In this document: positions 59,788 through 64,000 of the stretch, in pieces
Numbering within the stretch: the first letter of the stretch is position 1
Layout: each line of letters starts with the position of its first letter
NCBI GenBank assembly: GCA_051659505.1
Contig: JBOFOQ010000027.1
Coordinates: 62,001-126,000 of the forward strand
Direction: 5' to 3'
DNA: 64,000 nucleotides
Origin: JAGNZR01 sp051659505
Lineage (GTDB): Bacteria > Fusobacteriota > Fusobacteriia > Fusobacteriales > Fusobacteriaceae
Program-made: the position numbers and the translations under genes
The notes under the pieces: model-generated
Told to the model about the DNA's origin: nothing
Seen by the model: the letters and a program-made list of their open reading frames with translations, nothing else
The model's database searches: none

Positions 59788-61626
59788 ATGTTGAAAGAAA
59801 TGATAACAAAAAATCTTATTAATCTTGATTTAAAAGCAAAAAATAAAGAAGAAGCAATTGAAGAACTTGTAACAATGCTTTTTAATGAAAAAAAGATAGC
59901 TGATAAAGAAGAGTTTAAAAAAGAGATACTAAAAAGAGAAATGAAATCCTCAACAGGATTAGAAGAAGGAATTGCTGTTCCCCATGCTAAAAGTAAAACA
60001 GTAATAACACCTAGTATAGTCTTTGGAAGAATTAAAAATGGAATTGATTACGATTCTTTAGATGGTGAACCAACAAAAATGATATTTATGATAGCCGCTC
60101 CTGAAGGTGCAACAGATTCTCATATAGAGACTCTTTCAAAGCTTACAACAACTTTACTAGAAGAAGATGTTATAGATAAAATATTAAATTCAGAAACAAA
60201 AGATGAAATATTAAATGTTTTATTAAATCATAAAAGTGAAGAGAAAGAAGAGAATAGTCAAGAAAAATATGATGTTTTAGCAGTAACAGGTTGTCCAACA
60301 GGAATAGCTCATACATATATGGCGGCTAGTGCTTTAGAAAAAAAAGCTAAAAGTTTAGGGATAAAAATAAAAGTAGAAACAAATGGTTCTACTGGGGTAA
60401 AAAATAGATTAACTGATGAAGAAATAAGAGAAGCAAAAGGGATTATTGTTGCTGCTGATACTGCTGTGGAAATGAATAGATTTAAAAATAAAAATGTAGA
60501 TATAGTTCCTGTTAAAGACGGAATAAAGCGTCCTGAAGAGCTAATTGTTAGAGCTATGGAACAAAAAGCAAGTGTTTATCAAGGAACATCAGCAAAAAAT
60601 AGTAGTTCTACTGAAAGAAAAGGTTTGTATAAACATCTTATGAACGGAGTATCAAATATGTTACCTTTTGTTGTAGGAGGAGGTATATTAATAGCTCTTT
60701 CATTTATATTTGGTATAAAATCTGCAGACCCAGCTCATGAGAGTTTTAATCCCTTGGCAAAAATGTTAATGGATATAGGTGGAGGGAATGCTTTCTTCTT
60801 ATTAGTACCAGTTCTAGCAGGATTTATAGGTATGAGTATAGCTGATAGACCAGGATTCACCCCAGCAATGGTTGCAGGACTTATAGCAACAAACAATGGA
60901 GGAGGATTTTTAGGTGGATTAATCGGAGGATTTTTAGGTGGTTATATTGTTCTTGGCCTAAAAAAAGTTTTTGCAAAATTACCATCTTCTTTAGAGGGAA
61001 TAAAACCTGTATTACTATACCCTTTATTTGGAATTTTTTTCACAGGTCTTTTAATGTACGGATTAATAGTTGAGCCAGTAGCTTTTTTAAATAATGGAAT
61101 GACAGAATTTTTAAAAAATTTAGGAACTGGAAATTTAGTTCTTTTAGGAATTGTACTAGGTGGAATGATGGCAGTAGATATGGGTGGACCAATAAATAAA
61201 GCGGCATTTACCTTTGGAATAGCAACAATTGCATCTGGAAATTATGCACCTCATGCTGCAGTTATGGCAGGAGGAATGGTTCCTCCTTTAGGAATAGCAC
61301 TTGCAACAACTATATTTAAAAATAAGTTTACAGCTGAAGAGAGAGAAGCGGGAATTGTATGCTATATAATGGGAGCTTCATTTATAACAGAAGGAGCTAT
61401 ACCATTTGCAGCTTCTGACCCTATGAGAGTTATTCCAGCATCAATAATAGGTTCAGCTTTTGCAGGAGGAATGGCACTTTACTTTGGTTGTTTATTACCT
61501 GCACCACATGGTGGACTTTTCGTTCTTCCTATTATAACAAACCCTGTAATGTATCTGTTTTCAGTCGTTGCTGGTTCAGTAATAACTGCAATACTAATAG
61601 GAGTTTTAAAACCATCAGTAAAATAA
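59788..61626 (+). CDS. fruA: PTS fructose transporter subunit IIABC
   Basis: 612 residues fused as IIA-IIB-IIC. IIA (1-150) has the phospho-His in GIAVPHAKSKT (about 68); IIB (about 163-265) has Cys in AVTGCPTGIAHTYMAA (about 171); IIC (about 280-612) has about eight membrane segments with FVVGGGILIALSF, PGFTPAMVAG and GAIPFAASDP. Imports fructose as fructose-1-phosphate. GGGAGAAAG precedes ATG. Between regulator and kinase. Confidence 0.97.
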   Translation: MLKEMITKNLINLDLKAKNKEEAIEELVTMLFNEKKIADKEEFKKEILKREMKSSTGLEEGIAVPHAKSKTVITPSIVFGRIKNGIDYDSLDGEPTKMIFMIAAPEGATDSHIETLSKLTTTLLEEDVIDKILNSETKDEILNVLLNHKSEEKEENSQEKYDVLAVTGCPTGIAHTYMAASALEKKAKSLGIKIKVETNGSTGVKNRLTDEEIREAKGIIVAADTAVEMNRFKNKNVDIVPVKDGIKRPEELIVRAMEQKASVYQGTSAKNSSSTERKGLYKHLMNGVSNMLPFVVGGGILIALSFIFGIKSADPAHESFNPLAKMLMDIGGGNAFFLLVPVLAGFIGMSIADRPGFTPAMVAGLIATNNGGGFLGGLIGGFLGGYIVLGLKKVFAKLPSSLEGIKPVLLYPLFGIFFTGLLMYGLIVEPVAFLNNGMTEFLKNLGTGNLVLLGIVLGGMMAVDMGGPINKAAFTFGIATIASGNYAPHAAVMAGGMVPPLGIALATTIFKNKFTAEEREAGIVCYIMGASFITEGAIPFAASDPMRVIPASIIGSAFAGGMALYFGCLLPAPHGGLFVLPIITNPVMYLFSVVAGSVITAILIGVLKPSVK

Positions 61627-61693
61627 ATAAAGTACAAAAATATATTAGATGAAATTACAAATGTTTTATCTATAAAAATAGGTTGTGATATTA

Positions 61694-62626
61694 ATGAAAA
61701 AAAATGATAATAAAATTTATACTGTTACTTTAAATCCAGCAGTTGATTACTATTTAGGTTTTGAAAATTTTAGAGAAGGGGAATTAAACTCTCCAGATAT
61801 ATCCTATACTCTACCTGGGGGGAAAGGGATAAATGTTTCAAAAGTTTTAGCTAATTTTAAAACTAACTCTATAGCCCTAGGTTTTATAGGTGGTTTTACA
61901 GGTCACTATATGAAAACTTCTTTAAAGGAATCTGGGATAGAGTATAAATTTATAGAATTAGAAGAGAACACTAGAATAAATATAAAAATAAATAATCACG
62001 GGTTAGAAACTGAAATAGCAGGAAAAGCTCCAACTATTTCTATTCAGAAAAAAGAAGAATTTTTAAAAGAATTAACAGAGATAAAAAAAGATGATATTTT
62101 AATTTTATCTGGTAGTGTTCCTAATAGTTTAAATGAAAATATATATAGTGAGATAATTTCTACTCTTCCAAAAGGAGTGAAAATAATATTAGATTCAAGA
62201 GGGAAAGCTTTTGATTTAGCTCTAAGAAAAGGAGTTTTTCTAGTTAAACCAAATCAGACAGAACTAGAAGAATATTTTAATAAAAAAATTACAAATGTAG
62301 AGGAACTTATAAAAGCTGGAAGAGAAATACAAGAATTAGGTGCAGAAAATGTGTTAATATCTTTAGGTAGTAAAGGTTCACTCTTAATAACAAAGGATTC
62401 AGTTTATCATGGAAATGTTCCTAGTGGCAAAATGATTAGTACAGTAGGTGCAGGAGATTCTATGGTGGCAGGAATAGTTTATGGATTACAAAAACATGGA
62501 ACACTAGAAGATGCCTATAAATATGGAATAGCCTCAGGAAGTGCCACAGCTTTTTCAGAGGGATTAGGAAGTTTTGAAACTATGGAACAGGTAGTAAAAA
62601 CTGTAAATATTGAGAAGTTAAAATAA
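61694..62626 (+). CDS. fruK: 1-phosphofructokinase
   Basis: 310-residue PfkB-family kinase. TVTLNPAVDYYL, LPGGKGINVSKVLANF, and the catalytic VGAGDSMVAGIVYG (about 249-262) are present; KPNQTELEEYF is typical of FruK. Converts fructose-1-phosphate to fructose-1,6-bisphosphate, completing the fruRAK pathway. I start at ATG 61694; a GTG at 61685 is possible. The order is regulator, transporter, kinase, with kinase last. Confidence 0.94.
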   Translation: MKKNDNKIYTVTLNPAVDYYLGFENFREGELNSPDISYTLPGGKGINVSKVLANFKTNSIALGFIGGFTGHYMKTSLKESGIEYKFIELEENTRINIKINNHGLETEIAGKAPTISIQKKEEFLKELTEIKKDDILILSGSVPNSLNENIYSEIISTLPKGVKIILDSRGKAFDLALRKGVFLVKPNQTELEEYFNKKITNVEELIKAGREIQELGAENVLISLGSKGSLLITKDSVYHGNVPSGKMISTVGAGDSMVAGIVYGLQKHGTLEDAYKYGIASGSATAFSEGLGSFETMEQVVKTVNIEKLK

Positions 62627-62644
62627 TAAATATTTTTAAATAGA

Positions 62645-62700
62645 TAATCCCTCTCTAAATTAAAGGAAAGTTACCTTAATTCAAAGAGGGATTTTTATTA
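62645..62700. terminator. Terminator after the fructose operon
   Basis: AATCCCTCT (62646-62654) pairs with AGAGGGATT (62684-62692 region) and an inner TTAAAGG/CCTTAA stem extends it; followed by TTTATT. Bidirectional with the glyoxalase-like gene. Confidence 0.8.
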
Positions 62701-63069
62701 TTTTTTAGCTGGAATAACTTCTAACCAGTACCCGTCAGGGTCTTTTATGAAATAAATACCCATAGCTGGATTTTCATAGCAGATACAGTTAAGTTCACTA
62801 TGTTTTTTATGAGCTCCTTCATAGTCATCTGTAACAAAGGCAAGATGAAACTCCTCATCTCCTAACTCATATGGTAATTCTCTATCTCTAAGCCATGTTA
62901 ACTCAATGGAAAAACCAGTTTCCCCGTCTCCCATATAAACTATAAGATAGCTCCCATCAGCGGCTTCTTTTCTTCTTACTTCTTTTAGACTAAGTGCATT
63001 TTCATAGAACGCTACACTTTTTTCAAGATTTAAAACGTTAATGTTAAAATGATTAAAAATAAATTTCAT
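62698..63069 (-). CDS. Glyoxalase/bleomycin resistance family protein, lactoylglutathione lyase-like
   Basis: 123 residues, one vicinal-oxygen-chelate unit. Metal-binding pattern: His in FIFNHFNINV (His6), Glu in SIELTWLRD, His in EFHLAFVTDD (about 72) and Glu in PDGYWLEVIPA (near the end), which matches glyoxalase I. I start at ATG 63069 behind GGAGGAAAAGGA; a longer frame would overlap the neighbouring SDR gene. Substrate not certain. Likely co-transcribed with the SDR gene upstream, which ends 40 nt away. Confidence 0.85.
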   Translation of the reverse strand: MKFIFNHFNINVLNLEKSVAFYENALSLKEVRRKEAADGSYLIVYMGDGETGFSIELTWLRDRELPYELGDEEFHLAFVTDDYEGAHKKHSELNCICYENPAMGIYFIKDPDGYWLEVIPAKK

Positions 63070-63109
63070 TCCTTTTCCTCCTAATTTTATATGTATAATT
63101 AAATATTTG

Positions 63110-63883
63110 TTAAATTTTATGTACACAAGTTCCGTTAGCTTGATTAACAGGGGTTAAAGTTAAATCAGTTATTTGAACATTACCAGGTAAGTTACTCACA
63201 TATATAACAGTTCCAGCAATATCTTCAGGTGTTAGAGATTCTATACCTTTATACACATTCTTAGCTCGTTCTTTATCTCCTTTAAATCTAATTAAACTAA
63301 AATCAGTTTCAACTATTCCAGGAAGAATTGTAGTTACCCTAATTTTACTTTCAACTAAATCAACTCTTAGTCCGTCACTTATAGTCTTAACAGCAGCTTT
63401 AGAAGCACAGTAAACACCGCCGCCGCCATAAGCATAGTTTCCAGCAATAGACCCAATATTTATAATATGACCAGGAATATCTCTTTCAAGCATTAGTGGA
63501 ACAATAAGTTTTATCATATACAAAATACCTTTTATATTAGTGTCAATAACAGTGTCTATGTCCTCTTCCTCATTTAAATAGAGCTTTTCTAATCCTATGG
63601 CAAGTCCAGCATTATTTATTAAAATATCTATTTTTTTTAATTCGTCAGGAAGATTATCTATTTTTTCCTTTAAAAGCTTAAAATTTCTAATATCGCATGG
63701 ACAAATAAAAATATTCACTAGATTATTTTTTTCAATTTCTTGTTTTAATGTTTTTAAAGCCTCTTCATTTCTTCCCATTAAAATCAAATTAGCTCCAAGT
63801 TTTCCATATTCTAGAGCAATTGATTTTCCAATTCCGTTACTTGCTCCTGTAATTAATACTAACTTCCCTTTTACATTGTTCAT
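63110..63883 (-). CDS. SDR family NAD(P)-dependent oxidoreductase
   Basis: 257 residues of the short-chain dehydrogenase family. TGASNGIG (12-19) for cofactor, NNAGLAIG, the catalytic Ser in NIGSIAGNYAYGGGG and YCASKAA (Tyr/Lys) are present. GGDVLITGAS-type reductase with unknown substrate; resembles the YdfG-like serine/3-hydroxy acid dehydrogenases in layout (DIRNFKLLKEKIDNL). GGAGG precedes its ATG (63883). Confidence 0.88.
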   Translation of the reverse strand: MNNVKGKLVLITGASNGIGKSIALEYGKLGANLILMGRNEEALKTLKQEIEKNNLVNIFICPCDIRNFKLLKEKIDNLPDELKKIDILINNAGLAIGLEKLYLNEEEDIDTVIDTNIKGILYMIKLIVPLMLERDIPGHIINIGSIAGNYAYGGGGVYCASKAAVKTISDGLRVDLVESKIRVTTILPGIVETDFSLIRFKGDKERAKNVYKGIESLTPEDIAGTVIYVSNLPGNVQITDLTLTPVNQANGTCVHKI

Positions 63884-63893
63884 AATTTTCCTC

Positions 63894-64000
63894 CTAGCTA
63901 TTAATATAAGCTTCTTTAATTACATTAACTGTATCATAAATATCAGAGTTAATATCGATTTTTAAGATATAATCACTGGATATTCTGTAAAGCCAATCTC
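63894..64000 (-). CDS. Partial gene: C-terminal end of a protein running off the window edge
   Basis: On the minus strand a frame is open from the edge for 34 codons to TAG at 63896-63894, ending DYILKIDINSDIYDTVNVIKEAYINS. It lies 10 nt upstream of the SDR start, so it is probably the preceding gene of that operon. The tail pattern (xxR-I-S-x-D-Y-I-x-x-I-D) recalls the ends of small P-loop kinases, but too little is visible for a call. Confidence 0.55.
   Translation of the reverse strand, partial: DWLYRISSDYILKIDINSDIYDTVNVIKEAYINS

Noticed and set aside
1..64000. tRNA, rRNA or riboswitch genes
   Set aside because: No cloverleaf ends, rRNA-like stretches or recognised riboswitch motifs were noticed on reading; a covariance-model search was not possible.

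Overview
The window is about 64 kb of very AT-rich chromosomal DNA that reads as a member of the Fusobacteriota, most likely Fusobacterium or a close relative. The grounds are the strong A/T codon bias, TTG and GTG starts behind GGAGG ribosome binding sites, a diderm envelope system (ExbB/ExbD/TonB), anaerobic metabolism (AdhE, alanine dehydrogenase, fructose and beta-glucoside PTS), and Firmicutes-like housekeeping order (YybS-like, rplI, dnaB; rsmH, ftsL-like). No rRNA, tRNA or CRISPR array was seen. The genus is an inference; I could not run a search.

Layout. 1-7.2 kb is housekeeping: pnp, rimO, pgsA, yggT, rsmH, an ftsL-like gene and an RlmD-type rRNA methyltransferase. 7.2-17.8 kb is an accessory type I restriction-modification island (hsdM, hsdS, DUF1016 nuclease, hsdR) with several damaged or variable parts: a 354-bp direct repeat carrying a truncated hsdM copy, a RhuM pseudogene with two in-frame stops, an AlbA/Schlafen-type regulator with six 10-bp repeats that could switch its reading frame, a Fic-family protein that has lost its catalytic segment, and an HsdS with three 12-bp TELT repeats between its two halves. 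17.9-20.8 kb holds a phosphoesterase, an orphan MNT-type nucleotidyltransferase and a membrane-anchored alpha/beta hydrolase.

21-24.5 kb carries alkA-like, plsY, gpsA and dnaN. 24.7-31.6 kb looks like one envelope operon: DUF116 protein, a 950-residue periplasmic TPR protein, a small secreted protein, ExbB, ExbD, TonB and a sigma-54-activator-like protein whose ATPase and phosphoacceptor residues are degenerate. 31.6-37.9 kb runs dnaX, a YybS-like membrane protein, rplI, dnaB and a tandem U32 pair resembling TrhP1/TrhP2 (tRNA hydroxylation). Convergent to it is a plasmid-type replication initiator homologue (38.0-39.1 kb).

39.3-42.8 kb is a beta-glucoside PTS operon (IIB, IIC, GH1 phospho-beta-glucosidase, IIA) with a clear promoter overlapped by an inverted-repeat operator. 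Then come an OLD-family ATPase/TOPRIM protein, an L,D-transpeptidase-like protein, a MORN-like secreted protein, fabG and a 782-residue fusion of an Orn/Lys/Arg decarboxylase with an arginase-type ureohydrolase (putrescine formation in one polypeptide). 49-55.7 kb holds slyD, rpiB, a HIT protein, adhE (flanked by 70-bp near-identical repeats that duplicate the 3' end and terminator of the neighbouring ald), ald and yaaA. 55.7-64 kb holds an RpiR regulator with a dicarboxylate symporter, sfsA, a fructose operon (DeoR regulator, IIABC, 1-phosphofructokinase), a glyoxalase-like protein, an SDR and the C-terminal end of a gene running off the edge.

The most unusual material is the restriction island, the decarboxylase-arginase fusion, the degenerate enhancer-binding-protein homologue in the TonB operon, and the duplicated ald tail around adhE.
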